64,000 nucleotides of DNA. Origin: Heracleum sosnowskyi. Lineage: Eukaryota; Streptophyta; Magnoliopsida; Apiales; Apiaceae. The stretch is from assembly GCA_030848705.1 (NCBI GenBank), contig JAUIZM010000015.1, forward strand, positions 2,542,001 to 2,606,000, read 5' to 3'. A program made the translations under genes and the position numbers. Of this stretch, positions 30,726 to 41,614 are shown piece by piece (positions within the stretch are counted from its first letter, which is position 1; each line of letters starts with the position of its first letter). The notes below the pieces were generated by a model. It was not told the DNA's origin. It saw nothing but the letters and a program-made list of their open reading frames with translations, and did no database searches.

Positions 30726-33237
30726 TGAGAAGAATGAGCTCATTCCAACTCGGACAGTCACAGGTTGGAGAGTTTGTATGGACTACAGAAAATTGAACAA
30801 GGCTACTAGGAAGGATCACTTCCCTCTGCCATTCATTGATCAGATGCTAGACAGACTAGCTGGACATGAGTACTACTGTTTGCTGGATGGGTATTCGGGC
30901 TACAATCAGATTGCTATAGCTCCTGAAGATCAGGAGAAGACTACCTTTACATGTCCATTTGGAACTTTTGCGTTCCGACGTGTGTCCTTCGGACTATGTG
31001 GTGCTCCAGCTACTTTTCAAAGATGCATGATGGCCATTTTTTCTGATATGATTGGCATTAATGTCGAAGTGTTCATGGATGACTTCTCAGTCTTTGGGTC
31101 GTCTTATGACGAGTGCTTGCACAACTTGAGCATGGTGTTGAAGCGATGTGTTGAAACGAATCTAGTGCTCAACTGGGAGAAGTGCCACTTCATGGTACAG
31201 GAAGGCATCATTCTTGGTCACAAGGTGTCTAGAAAGGGTTTAGAAGTGGACAAGGCCAAGCTGGAGACAATCGAAAAACTTCCTCCTCCTATTTCTGTCA
31301 AAGGAGTTCGCAGTTTTCTGGGGCACGCCGGTTTCTATAGGCGTTTTATAAAGGACTTCTCAAAAATCACAAAGCCACTTTGCAGTCTATTAGAGAAGGA
31401 CACTCCTTTCAAATTCACTGATGAGTGTCTGCAGGCATTCGAACATTTGAAGAAGAAGCTGACAACTACTCCAATCATCACAGCTCCCAACTGGGATGAG
31501 CCTTTCGAGATGATGTGTGATGCGAGTGATTTCGCGGTGGGTGTGGTGTTAGGGCAAAGGAAGAGTAATGTATTTCATGTGGTTTACTATGCGAGCAAGA
31601 CTCTCAATGATGCACAACTGAATTACACCACCACTGAAAAAGAGCTTCTTGCAGTTGTCTATGGATTCGAGAAGTTCAGGTCTTACTTGCTGGGAGCGAA
31701 GGTCACGGTCTACACAGACCATGCAGCTATCAGATTTCTACTAGCTAAAAAGGATGCTAAACCCCGACTAATTCGTTGGGTACTTCTACTTCAGGAGTTC
31801 GAGCTGGAAATTAAGGACAGAAAAGGAACGGAAAATCAGGTAGCTGATCATCTCTCTCGATTGGAGCAGGGACAGGAAGGCAGTAAGGATGAAACTCTCA
31901 TAAATGAGCACTTTCCGGACGAGCAGCTGTTTCAGGTACAAGGTGAAGTGCCTTGGTTTGCTGACTTTGTGAACTATCTGGTGAGCAACGTCATTCCAGC
32001 TGAGTTTTCTTATGCTCAGAAAAAGAAATTCCTTCATGAAGTCAAGTGGTACCGTTGGGATGAGCCTTACTTGTTCAAGCAAGGGCCAGACCAGCTTCTC
32101 AGACGATGTATTCCTTACAGTGAGACGGAGGGTATTTTGCGAGATTGTCATGACACTATTTATGGTGGTCATTATGCTGGAGATAAGACAGCTGCTCGTG
32201 TGCTTCAAGCAGGATTTTTCTGGCCAACTCTGTTTAAAGATGCACATCAGTTCGTGCTGCGATGTGACCGATGCCAAAGAGTTGGCAATATTTCTAGAAG
32301 GAACGAGATGCCATTGAATAGTATGCTTGAAGTGGAGATTTTTGACGTGTGGGGTATCAACTTCATGGGACCTTTTGTGTCATCGTTCAACAATCAATAC
32401 ATCCTGTTGGCTGTGGATTATGTGTCCAAATGGGTAGAGGGGAAAGCCCTACCAACGAACGATGCTAAGGTGGTGCTTAACTTTCTTCACAAGCAGATCT
32501 TCACTCGTTTTGGGACCCCTCGTGCTATTATCAGTGATGAAGGTACTCATTTTTGCAATCGTCAGTTCACGACTTTATTAGCCAAGTATCGAGTATCTCA
32601 CCGCGTTGCAACAGCCTATCATCCTCAGACAAATGGTCAAGCCGAGGTGTCGAATCGCGAAATCAAAAGAATCTTGGAGAAAGTAGTGAATCCTTCGAGG
32701 AAGGATTGGTCCTTGAAATTAGATGAAGCTGTATGGGCCTACCGAACTGCGTATAAAACTCCATTGGGCATGTCTCCGTTTCAGCTGGTTTACGGTAAAG
32801 CATGTCATTTGCCCGCGGAACTTGAGCATAAGGCGTATTGGGCATTGAAAAAGCTAAATCTTGATATGTCAGCTGCTGGTGAAAAGAGGATGCTACAACT
32901 GAATGAATTGGAGGAGTTTCGCTTTCAAGCTTACGAGAACTCAAAAATGTACAAGGAAAAAGTGAAGAAGTGGCATGATAGCAAATTAGTGCCCAAAACC
33001 TTTGAACCAGGCCAATTAGTGCTGCTATTCAATTCCCGGCTCAGACTTTTTCCGGGTAAACTCAAGTCAAGGTGGTCAGGGCCATTCATGATTAAAACGG
33101 TCTATCCGCATGGTGCGGTAGAGATTTTCGAGAAGTCACCTGACCAGGCATTTAAAGTCAACGGGCAAAGGTTGAAACACTATTTTGGAGGTACGGTTAA
33201 TCGCGAGAAAATTATGGTGGTTCTTGGTTCAACTTAA
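30688..33237 (+). CDS. Athila reverse transcriptase, RNase H and integrase
   Basis: Continuation of pol in the +1 frame. The visible ATG at the start is incidental, since the homologous sequence only begins at about 30706 (GGMIVVANEKN). Domains: reverse transcriptase (WRVCMDYRKLNKATRKDHFP, GTFAFRRVSFGLCGAPATFQ, catalytic FMDD at residue ~130), RNase H (MMCDASDFAVGVVLG, TTTEKELLAVVYGFEKFR, TDHAAIRFLL), a zinc-binding region of integrase (H...H...CDRCQR) and the integrase catalytic core (FDVWGINFMGPF, ISDEGTHFCN, NGQAEVSNREI). It ends with an integrase C-terminal domain. Translation of this part would need a frameshift, or the extra base may be a sequencing or assembly artefact. Confidence 0.92.
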   Translation: MYQRRGGMIVVANEKNELIPTRTVTGWRVCMDYRKLNKATRKDHFPLPFIDQMLDRLAGHEYYCLLDGYSGYNQIAIAPEDQEKTTFTCPFGTFAFRRVSFGLCGAPATFQRCMMAIFSDMIGINVEVFMDDFSVFGSSYDECLHNLSMVLKRCVETNLVLNWEKCHFMVQEGIILGHKVSRKGLEVDKAKLETIEKLPPPISVKGVRSFLGHAGFYRRFIKDFSKITKPLCSLLEKDTPFKFTDECLQAFEHLKKKLTTTPIITAPNWDEPFEMMCDASDFAVGVVLGQRKSNVFHVVYYASKTLNDAQLNYTTTEKELLAVVYGFEKFRSYLLGAKVTVYTDHAAIRFLLAKKDAKPRLIRWVLLLQEFELEIKDRKGTENQVADHLSRLEQGQEGSKDETLINEHFPDEQLFQVQGEVPWFADFVNYLVSNVIPAEFSYAQKKKFLHEVKWYRWDEPYLFKQGPDQLLRRCIPYSETEGILRDCHDTIYGGHYAGDKTAARVLQAGFFWPTLFKDAHQFVLRCDRCQRVGNISRRNEMPLNSMLEVEIFDVWGINFMGPFVSSFNNQYILLAVDYVSKWVEGKALPTNDAKVVLNFLHKQIFTRFGTPRAIISDEGTHFCNRQFTTLLAKYRVSHRVATAYHPQTNGQAEVSNREIKRILEKVVNPSRKDWSLKLDEAVWAYRTAYKTPLGMSPFQLVYGKACHLPAELEHKAYWALKKLNLDMSAAGEKRMLQLNELEEFRFQAYENSKMYKEKVKKWHDSKLVPKTFEPGQLVLLFNSRLRLFPGKLKSRWSGPFMIKTVYPHGAVEIFEKSPDQAFKVNGQRLKHYFGGTVNREKIMVVLGST

Positions 33238-33950
33238 TCGGAAGCTTCAAGTCAAGCTAGTGACGTTAAAGAAGCGCTTCGTGGGAGGCAACCCACGTAT
33301 TGGTTCGTGTTTTTGATGATCTTTAAAAAAAATAAAAATAAAAATAAAAAATAAAATAAAATAAAATAAAATAAAATTCGAAAAAAAAAAAGCAAAAAAA
33401 AAAATTTCGCCCAGGGACAAAACCGCACCTCAGCGCGTGTGTGCAGTGTCGAGGCCCCTTACCCTACTGCTCTTTTGTTCGGCCAAAAGAAAACACCCAC
33501 ACCCCAATTCACTTTTATTTCATCTCCTTCTTCTCTCCAAATCCTAATCCCTAAAATCATCTCTAATCTATTTCCACCCATCTATACATACACCTATACA
33601 TACAAATCCCAAACCCCCATTCCAATTATCGCCACCATATATTCCAAGTCAAGGCTCAAGATTCAAGCTTGGTGGAATCGAATTGCAAGTTCACCTCTCG
33701 GATTCGTAGTGGGTATATTTCTCTTCAATCTTAATTATTTACGAATTGTGTTCTTGCAAATTTATGGAGATTTTATATGTTGGTGGATTTTGGGGGAATT
33801 AGCTTTGTTCATTATTTTAGTGAATTTTGGTGATATTGTATTGTTGGGTATTGTTGGTTTGAGATATTGTGGGTGGAGAATTATTTGGGTGTTGTTAGTA
33901 TCTTGTTGAAATTTTGGGATTGTTGAATTGTTTGTGCTAAAAGAGAGTTG
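33238..33950 (+). other. Pol-to-env spacer of element E
   Basis: Non-coding. 33325-33405 is an A-rich low-complexity tract of AAAAT/AAAATA units. The following 500 bases look like a leader, with pyrimidine-rich sequence near 33490-33620. No supported gene. Confidence 0.6.
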
Positions 33951-35132
33951 ATGGCTCCAAAAAGGGTTAGGGATGTTGTTAGTAGTAGTAATTTGGAGGA
34001 GGAGGTGTCGCCGGAGTATGATGTTAATAAATTTGTGTCTAAGGAAGCTCAAGACGAGTTTGAAAATTTGTTAACAAAAGGGGTTGTTAAAGAAAGGGCT
34101 TTCATTCCTTCGGCCGAGGATGGCGAATTAGGGGCTATGGTTAAGGAGCATGGATGGTCGGGTTTTTGTGCAGGACCCGTGTCGGTCCCATTGAGCATAG
34201 TAAGGGAGTTCTATGCCAATGCCAAGCAAGAGAAAAATGGGTTCACTTGGGTGAGGGGCCAAAGAGTGGATTATACGCCGAGGTATTTCCGTCGCATTCT
34301 GTCTCAACCGAAGAAGCCCAGAGGTGTTGAAGATTGGGTGCTGAAGACTCGGGAGGATGTGGACTTAGATGCCATTATAGCGGGGATGTGTATACCGGGC
34401 ACGGCTTGGCAGTGCAAGGCCGGTACTAATCAGCAGAGTAAATTTCCTGCATCGGCATTGACTAGGTATGCTCGAGCTTGGTTCTTATTCATGTGTGCCC
34501 GTATAATGCCCACTACGCATATCAGTTCTGTTACGGTTGATCGGGCTATCATTTTGTGGGGTATCTTGACCGGGCAGTATATTGATCTCGGGTACCTAGT
34601 TCATAAGAATATCTTGAAATTCTTGGGTGGCAGCACTACGGCCGGAATTCCACATGCGGCTCTTATTGCTGAGTTGTGTGTTCACGTGGGTGTTATCTGG
34701 AGTGCTGATGAGACGTTGCATCGGGCGAAGAGTGATATTGATCACCATGTTATGCAGAGGTTGGCGGAGTGGCCGGGCGGCACTCCTCATCCTAGGGGTC
34801 TTGGGTATATTGATGTTGTTGAGGGAGGTGGTGTTCCTCCACCGGTGGCACGAGTGAGGCAACAGACAGACGGAGCGGGGCCTTCTCGTGCACAGTCGGA
34901 CCAGACGAGTCAGGGTACAGTGGTCTTTAGTGATGCTCAGTACAGGCGCATGTTGAGGCGCTATGACACTACACATGATATGATGCGCAGATTTGCTACG
35001 GACTTGACTCAGTCCTTGGATGGCGTGTACCGGCAGCAGGGTGTTCAGGTCACATGGCCCACCTTTGGAGCGCACCATATCTATCCACCACCAGACACAC
35101 CACCCGAGGAGGGTGGAGATGCCGACAACTAG
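33951..35132 (+). CDS. Athila envelope-like ORF, 393 aa
   Basis: ATG 33951 (MAPKRVRDVVSSS). This is the ORF found after pol in Athila elements, often listed as a putative plant transposon protein. Visible blocks are DEFENLLTKGVVKERAFIP, GWSGFCAGPVSVPLSIVREF, RVDYTPRYFRRIL, ARAWFLFMCARIMPTTHIS and VDRAIILWGILTGQYIDLGYLV. The C-terminal third is variable and rich in G, P and Q (PPDTPPEEGGDADN). There is a mildly hydrophobic central stretch but no clear signal peptide. The ORF is intact. Function unknown; a role in cell exit or entry has been proposed for the family but is unproven. Confidence 0.85.
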   Translation: MAPKRVRDVVSSSNLEEEVSPEYDVNKFVSKEAQDEFENLLTKGVVKERAFIPSAEDGELGAMVKEHGWSGFCAGPVSVPLSIVREFYANAKQEKNGFTWVRGQRVDYTPRYFRRILSQPKKPRGVEDWVLKTREDVDLDAIIAGMCIPGTAWQCKAGTNQQSKFPASALTRYARAWFLFMCARIMPTTHISSVTVDRAIILWGILTGQYIDLGYLVHKNILKFLGGSTTAGIPHAALIAELCVHVGVIWSADETLHRAKSDIDHHVMQRLAEWPGGTPHPRGLGYIDVVEGGGVPPPVARVRQQTDGAGPSRAQSDQTSQGTVVFSDAQYRRMLRRYDTTHDMMRRFATDLTQSLDGVYRQQGVQVTWPTFGAHHIYPPPDTPPEEGGDADN

Positions 35133-36478
35133 GGGAGTTCTCTTGTACCCTGTAATTTACCTTCAATGAGGACATTGAATTTAATAAGTTTGGGGGTGAT
35201 TTTAGGGTATTAAGAGTCATTGCATTGCATATAGTTGCATTTTCATGATAGTTCATATGAGTAATTTTGCATTTAGTCTTGCCATGCCATGTAGTTTGCA
35301 TTTAGGATGCCATAACATATAGATTATTTAGGTTGTATAATCATTTTGTTCATGCACATTCATGCATATCACATGATTCCACATGAGTGTCTGTTTCTGG
35401 CTTGATAGGTCGATGCTAAATTGAGTGTGAGGACAATGAATAGAGGGTTGATTTTAAGTTCCTATGAAATTGACTTGCGTGTGTCGGGAACACAATCTTT
35501 TCACGGTCTCACTGTTTGCTCTAGGGCTAGATCGAGTCATACCTGGTTTGGTTGTTAGGATTTAATCACTTATTTATATCTAGAATGTTCGTTATTCCCT
35601 TGATGGCGTAGGAGCACTTAAGCATAAGTTTGGGGGAAAATAGGGATTTCATGCTTAGTGTCGTGTCGTGTAGTAGTGTAATAATGGCTAGGCGTCAAAT
35701 GGCTAGTAGCCGGCTCATATTTAATATGAGTAGTCTAGGGGGGTGAGATAGTGCACCCATGTGTGTGTAAAAAAAAAAAAAAAAAATAGAGAAAAAAAAA
35801 AATCAAGAAAGAAAAGTCAAAGAAAAGAAAAAAAAAAAAAAAAAGAGTCGTGAAAATAAAAAAAAAATGAGTGATTGTGAGAGTGTGTGTATGCGAATTG
35901 GCTAGGGTGGGCTCTTTAGTACTCGAGCAATTAAGTCTGAGGGGACTTAGTCCTAGTAACCTAAAGCCCTTGTGGTTTGGGATTGCTGACCTAACGCTCG
36001 CTACAAGGGTGCTATTGTATAAGCCTTTAGGGGTCTCACCCATTGCACGGTCAAAAGCATGTGTGTTTTTTCGTTTTGTTGTGTTTTGCGTAGTAAAGCA
36101 TGAGTCTTTGTCTACCTTGAATGATGATGGCGGTGTCTTTGAGTCATGGAGTGTCTAGAGTCCATTCTATTTATAAACATTTGATTGTTTTGGCGAAGAA
36201 CTGGTTATGCCTTTGATCTAGTTACGTGAGTATTTCTAGTGAGAATTGCACACACCACGTTTCCGGGCATGTAATGTTATTATAGCGGGGATTTAGTAGA
36301 GCTCTGTTTGGCGTTGTCGCATTCCTTGAGGTGTTGGCGTGTTGAGTTGGTTTCGGTAATTCGTGTGGGATCATTGCATTAGGACATATTTTTGCATAAT
36401 CATGACATGTAATTTTTAGTTGCATTCATGCATCATTTTAGGATTGAGAGTGCATTGCTCGAGGACAAGCAATGGTTT
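35133..36478 (+). other. 3' non-coding region of element E
   Basis: 1.35 kb without a gene. AAGTTTGGGGG, the core of the polypurine tract, occurs at 35186-35196 and 35626-35636 as well as at the real site. 35769-35870 is an A-rich tract. No other feature seen. Confidence 0.65.
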
Positions 36479-36491
36479 AAGTTTGGGGGTT
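36479..36491 (+). promoter_or_regulatory. Polypurine tract of element E
   Basis: AAGTTTGGGGGTT directly before the LTR start TGATAAGTGG. Confidence 0.9.
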
Positions 36492-38239
36492 TGATAAGTG
36501 GATTTTATATCCACTATTTACCTCCCGTTTGGACTTTTATCGTTTGCGCGTTCTCGAGTTTCGTGGATTTTTGATACGTTTTTATGTAATTTTGTAGGTT
36601 GCACGTTGGAGGCATTTTGGTGCTAAAATGAATTAAATGGGTGTTTATGGTGGTGATTAATTAATTGAGGAAAGGTGGCAAATTGTGGAGGAATTTGGAG
36701 TCGAAATAAAATAAAGAAGGTGGAAGTTTGAAGTTTTCAGGAGCAACATTCAGGAAAGTGTAGCCACATCCAGGAATTTGAACGTGAGGAGCAGCAGCGC
36801 CTGATTGTTGTGTATTTTTAGTATCAGTACAGCAGGAAGACAGAGGCGTCAAGACGCTGTGGTGAGAGCCTCGGCACTAGCCTTTGCCTGTGTCCGCAGT
36901 CTGTGTTTTGCGATTGAGGAGGTGCTGATTTTCCAGGAGGTCGAGAGCGTCGAGACGCTGCAGATAGCGTCGAGGCGCATGGCTGGTTTGCTGAGGTGCG
37001 CACGCGAGTATTAAAATCCAGGGATCATGCAGCGTCGAGACGCTCCTCAAGGCGTCGAGACGCTCCTGTTCCCCTGTTTTTCTCTCGAGATTGCCTTAGT
37101 TTTATTTCAACGCTGTTTGTTTTGTCTTTGATAAAAAATGTCCGGGTCATCTGTATTGGGCTCTATACAGTTGGGCCAGTAATGGTTAACTTTGTAATAT
37201 TTTAGGATTAAAAACACTTAGCTTTTATTTTTCAGTTTTTTTGGGGGGGGATCAGAATTTTAGAGGGAGTTCATTATCTTGTATCGTACAACTTTTATCT
37301 AGGGTTCTTGAGGTAGCAGCCAGGAATCAATTTCCAAGTTTAATTTTAATTTCCAGATTTCCTCGTCTTCAATTGGGTTTTATTTTCTTACTCTTGTTCT
37401 TATTTCTTTAATTATTTTCCTCTCATCATTTATTTATATGTTCAATTTGAGATCTATGATTTTCATTAATTCCATAATAATTATTAATTCAATCATGAAC
37501 TAATTTCTTTTCATGGGGTTCCAATAGATTCGATAATGTAAATTTTGTGCATGATTCATAATTGATTTTGGGTGATTAAATTTCGGTAATCTAATTTGGT
37601 TGAATTAATTTAAAGATGATTGGCTAACATCTTATTATTTAATCCTAGATGGTTGCGAAAGTGGATTCTAGGGTTTAGATTATGCCAAATTAGCATGGGT
37701 TCTCGAATAACTTAATTATTCTTGATTTGTAATGTGATTTAACCCATTTCACGTTGCTCTATGTAATCGTATTGATAACCTAAGCTTAAATCAGTTGTAT
37801 TTCCAGATTGTATAGACATATATAATCTGATTATAATTTGATGTCTTCTTAAATTCTGTCTATTGTGGGAATTAAGGGGTTTGATGCGAGTTTACTGAAA
37901 GGTAGCTCGTATTATTTTCGTGTTGTCTGATTAATTATTGAATTTATCACCCGAGTCGATATTTGTGCCAGCCGTTAGCGAAATTGTCGATGAAATTGGA
38001 ATCCCATGTCTCTTTTGCTATAGTTAATTCCTTGTTAATTCATTCTTCAATATTTCTTGTTTAATTGTTAATTTAGTTAATAAAAACTCAAATCTGATAA
38101 ATCATCAAGCATTAAGACGTAGCCATACATTGTTGAATAGGCATTTGAACTTGTAAAACACATCGTCCCTGCGGAACGAATCCTTTCTTATCACTTGCTA
38201 ATTTGTGACCACGTATACTTGCGTGTGTGCGAAACAACA
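36492..38239 (+). repeat. 3' LTR of element E
   Basis: 1,748 bp. It differs from the 5' LTR at five positions in my line-by-line comparison, for example G/T near 36678 and A/G near 37002. Followed by CAATG at 38240-38244. Confidence 0.95.
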
Positions 38240-40122
38240 CAATGAAGAAGTACATGAAGTTGTTACAGTCATTAATAATAATCATAATGATAATGATTCT
38301 GGACAAAGTGGTGACCAAAGTGGAGATCCTCAACATACAGGATCCACTAGTCAGTCTTCAGAATCAACAGATCAAACTGTCAACAACTCAGGGGGAGCAG
38401 GAGAAGGATCAACTAGTCACACTCCACAACATCTAGAACAAGGAGAATCATCAAGATCGCATCTGCCAAGACAAAGGGTATGGAATAGAGATCATCCATT
38501 TCACTTGATCATTGGTGATCCGGACACAGGAGTGAGAACTAGGAGAACATCACAAAATGAATGTCACTATTCTGGGTTTCTTTCAGAAACAGAACCTAAG
38601 AAAGTTGAAGATGCTCTAGATGATCCAGATTGGGTGATTGCTATGCAAGAAGAACTCAATCAGTTTGAAAGGCAGAAAGTTCGGAAGCTGGTACCCAGAC
38701 CTAAGGGAAAATCTGTTATTGGAACACGATGGGTATTCAGAAATAAGTTGGACGAAGATGGCATTGTAACGAGAAACAAAGCCAGACTGGTTGCTAAAGG
38801 TTACTCTCAAGAAGAGGGTATAGATTATGATGAAACCTATGCACCAGTAGCAAGACTTGAGGCCATCAGAATGTTTCTGGCATTTGCTGCACATTCCAAT
38901 TACAAGGTATATCAAATGGATGTGAAGAGTGCTTTTCTGAACGGGGAGTTAGAAGAAGAAGTGTATGTGGAACAACCTCCAGGTTTTGAGGATTCAAAAC
39001 TGGCAGACTTTGTGTACTTTCTATTCAAAGCTCTCTATGGACTCAAACAAGCTCCGAGGACATGGTATGACACTCTCTCTGAATTCTTACTTGAAAATGA
39101 TTTTACAAGAGGTGTTGTAGACAAAACTCTCTTTGTCAAAAAGCATAAAAAATGATTTGATATTGGTGCAAGTATATGTGGATGACATAATATTTGGTTC
39201 TACTAATGATGATCTATGCAAGAGATTTGCTAAGTTAATGCAGAGTCGTTATGAAATGAGCATGATGGGTGAATTGTCATTCTTTCTTGGACTGCAAGTA
39301 TACCAAAAACAAGATGGTATATTCATTTGTCAGTCCAAGTACATCAAGGATCTTCTGAAGAAGTATCAAATGGAAGACTCATCTACAGCAAAGACTCCTA
39401 TGCCAACTGCCACTAAGCTTGATAAGGATGAAACTGGTAAGAAGGTTGACATCACAGGCTACAGAGGTATGATAGGCTCGTTACTTTATCTCACTGCAAG
39501 TAGACCAGATATAATGTTTGCAACATGCTTGTGTGCTAGATTTCAGTCTGATCCTAAAGAATCTCATCTAATAGCTGTTAAGCGAATATTTAGATATCTT
39601 AAGGGGACCCCAAATCTTGGAATTTGGTACCCTAAAGATACATGATTTGATCTTATTGGATACACAGACTCTGATTTTGCAGGTTGTAAGATTGATCGGA
39701 AGAGTACTTCAGGAAGCTGTCAGTTTCTTGGAAGAAGGTTAGTTTCCTGGCATAGCAAGAAGCAGCATTCAGTGTCCACATCAACAGCTGAGGCTGAATA
39801 CATTGCTGCTGGTAGCTGTTGTGCTCTGATCTTGTGGATGAGAAACCAACTCCGTGACTATGGACTTTTGTTGACAAAGATTCCAATATTTTGTGACAAC
39901 ACAAGTGCCATAGCAATCTCAAACAACCCAGTGCAACACTCGAGGACGAAGCACATCGACATCAGGTATCATTTTATCCGAGAGCATGTCATGAATGGAA
40001 CTGTGGAGTTACATTTTGTACCCACAGAGGATCAAATTGCAGACATCTTTACTAAACCGCTTGATGAATCCACTTTCAATAAGCTGGTTGGTGAACTTGG
40101 GATGTTAAATCTTTCTAATTGA
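38240..40122 (+). pseudogene. Copia pol of element C, 3' part
   Basis: Resumes in the frame left at 25970. A linker (NNNHNDNDSGQSGDQSGDP), reverse transcriptase (TRWVFRNKLDEDG, MDVKSAFLNGELEEE, VYVDDIIFGSTND) and RNase H (GYTDSDFAGCKIDRKS, STAEAEYIAAGS) follow, ending LGMLNLSN at 40122. Two further breaks: the frame shifts in a run of six A at about 39147-39152, ahead of the catalytic YVDD, and a TGA at 39643-39645 precedes RNase H. These, with the insertion of E, make the copy defective. Confidence 0.92.
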
Positions 40123-41614
40123 TTTTGATTAGAAGTCAGTAACTGCAGAGAGTCCTGGTGAATACATGAGTTTAAGAATTGTTATATCCTTAGGACTCGT
40201 GAATTTATTTTCTGGAGCAATTCTCGTAGTTAGGATTTTTGTACTAATTTTATGTCATAATTATGGATGATATATCTTCTGGCATTTAATTGGTTATTAA
40301 TTCTAAAAATTATTTAGGTGTTAATATTTGTTCTAAATATTCTATCATCTATTTAATTTGAATTAATTTGCTTTGTTTTTAACATTGTAGATTAATGCAG
40401 CATAATTGATTAGATTTTAATTGGTTAATATCACTCAATGATATTTAATTGATTTTATTCTAAGAAAATTGTGAATTTTCTGTTAAGAATTGATTTTGGT
40501 AAATTTGAAAAGATTTATTAGAATTAAAACTAGGTAGGAAATAAAAATTCTGATTTTTAAAACAAGAACAGGTTTTAAAATGAAGACAGCAGCAAAAAAA
40601 TATCGAATTTAGGAAATTCGATAGTTTTTCAAGTACATAGATAATTCTATCGAAATTTATTTTCGATGGTTTTTGAAAAGGAAAAGAAAAACTATCGAAA
40701 ACATTTCTCAATAGTTTTTGAGATTTAATTTAAAATATATCGAAGGAATTTACCTAATTAATATTTAAATTCTCGATGTATTTTAAATATCAGTAGAAAA
40801 ATTTATCGAAGTGAATTAATTAATTCAATAATGAAATTCTCGATAGTTTTTCTCACAAATGACCCTTCGATAGTTTTGTTATTTTGCGAAGAATAACGTT
40901 CGATAGTTTTCAGAAAAAACTTTTAAAATTCTGTATTTCAAAGAACTTCGATAGTTTTCCAAAAACTATCGAAGGAAGATGACAGTTTTACCCCCAACTG
41001 AAAACCATCGAACATACATTTAAAATCTATCGAACTGTAGAAAGACCATTTCGCCCCTGAGTTTTACAGTGTATATAAGAACCCCTTAGACGTTTTTTTT
41101 TTTTACTTTTCTATTCTCAGATCTAAGAAAGGCTTTTATATATACACAGATACATACACACAGTCAAGAACAATTCGATAGTTTCTTCTTTTTCACCAAG
41201 AAAATCTTGAAAAAGTTACTGGTTCTCACTGTTAATTCGTTTTTGACGGTGAAAACTTGATTATTTTAAGTTTTTAGTACAAACTATTGGAGAATCTATC
41301 GAACCAAATTCTTGAACCTAAGAAAATTGTTAACAGTACACTTCTTGGAATTTGATTGTTTTTAAACAATTGAGTTCTTCTGATCTAATTGATTTGTTAA
41401 TATTAACAATTAGGGTTCTAATTTTGGAGTGTGTTCGAACTTGTGTATTTCAAAGAAAAAGGGGTATTTTAGTTTTAAGGGATTTTGTGATAAGTTTGAT
41501 TAATTATTAATAATTAATTAAATTTAAGTGGTAAATTTTAGTTTTGGTTTAAAATTTATTTTCTGGAAATTTGAAACATAATCGCTGGAGAATTTATCGT
41601 AACCAAAACTAATC
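40123..41614 (+). other. Pol-to-env spacer of element C, word-rich
   Basis: 1.5 kb non-coding. From 40600 to 41300 there are about 18 copies of TTCGATAGTTTT or its reverse complement, with small variations. An AT-rich leader follows. No ORF. Confidence 0.7.
41072..41079 (+). promoter_or_regulatory. Candidate internal TATA box before the env-like ORF of C
   Basis: TATATAAG inside ACAGTGTATATAAGAACCCC, followed by a T-rich/pyrimidine leader and about 540 bases before the env-like ORF. It could start a separate env mRNA. Inference from sequence only. Confidence 0.35.

Larger units (their letters stand above)
25971..38239 (+). mobile_element. Athila-type Gypsy element E, full length and very young
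   Basis: 12,269 bp inserted in the pol of C. Two 1,748-bp LTRs, 5-bp target duplication CAATG, primer site TGGCGCCGCTGCCGGGGA, gag-pol in two overlapping frames, an envelope-like ORF, A-rich tracts and a polypurine tract. Comparing the LTRs line by line I find five substitutions and no indel, about 0.3%. At 1.3e-8 per site per year this is around 0.1 million years, with the rate assumed. Domain order protease - reverse transcriptase - RNase H - integrase shows Gypsy. The gag sequence and primer site are those of the Athila lineage. Confidence 0.95.

Noticed and set aside
33439..33909. Hydrophobic 156-residue ORF before the env-like gene of E
   Set aside because: It has no ATG (the first codon is GTG), lies in the leader of the env-like ORF in another frame, and its composition follows from T-rich sequence.
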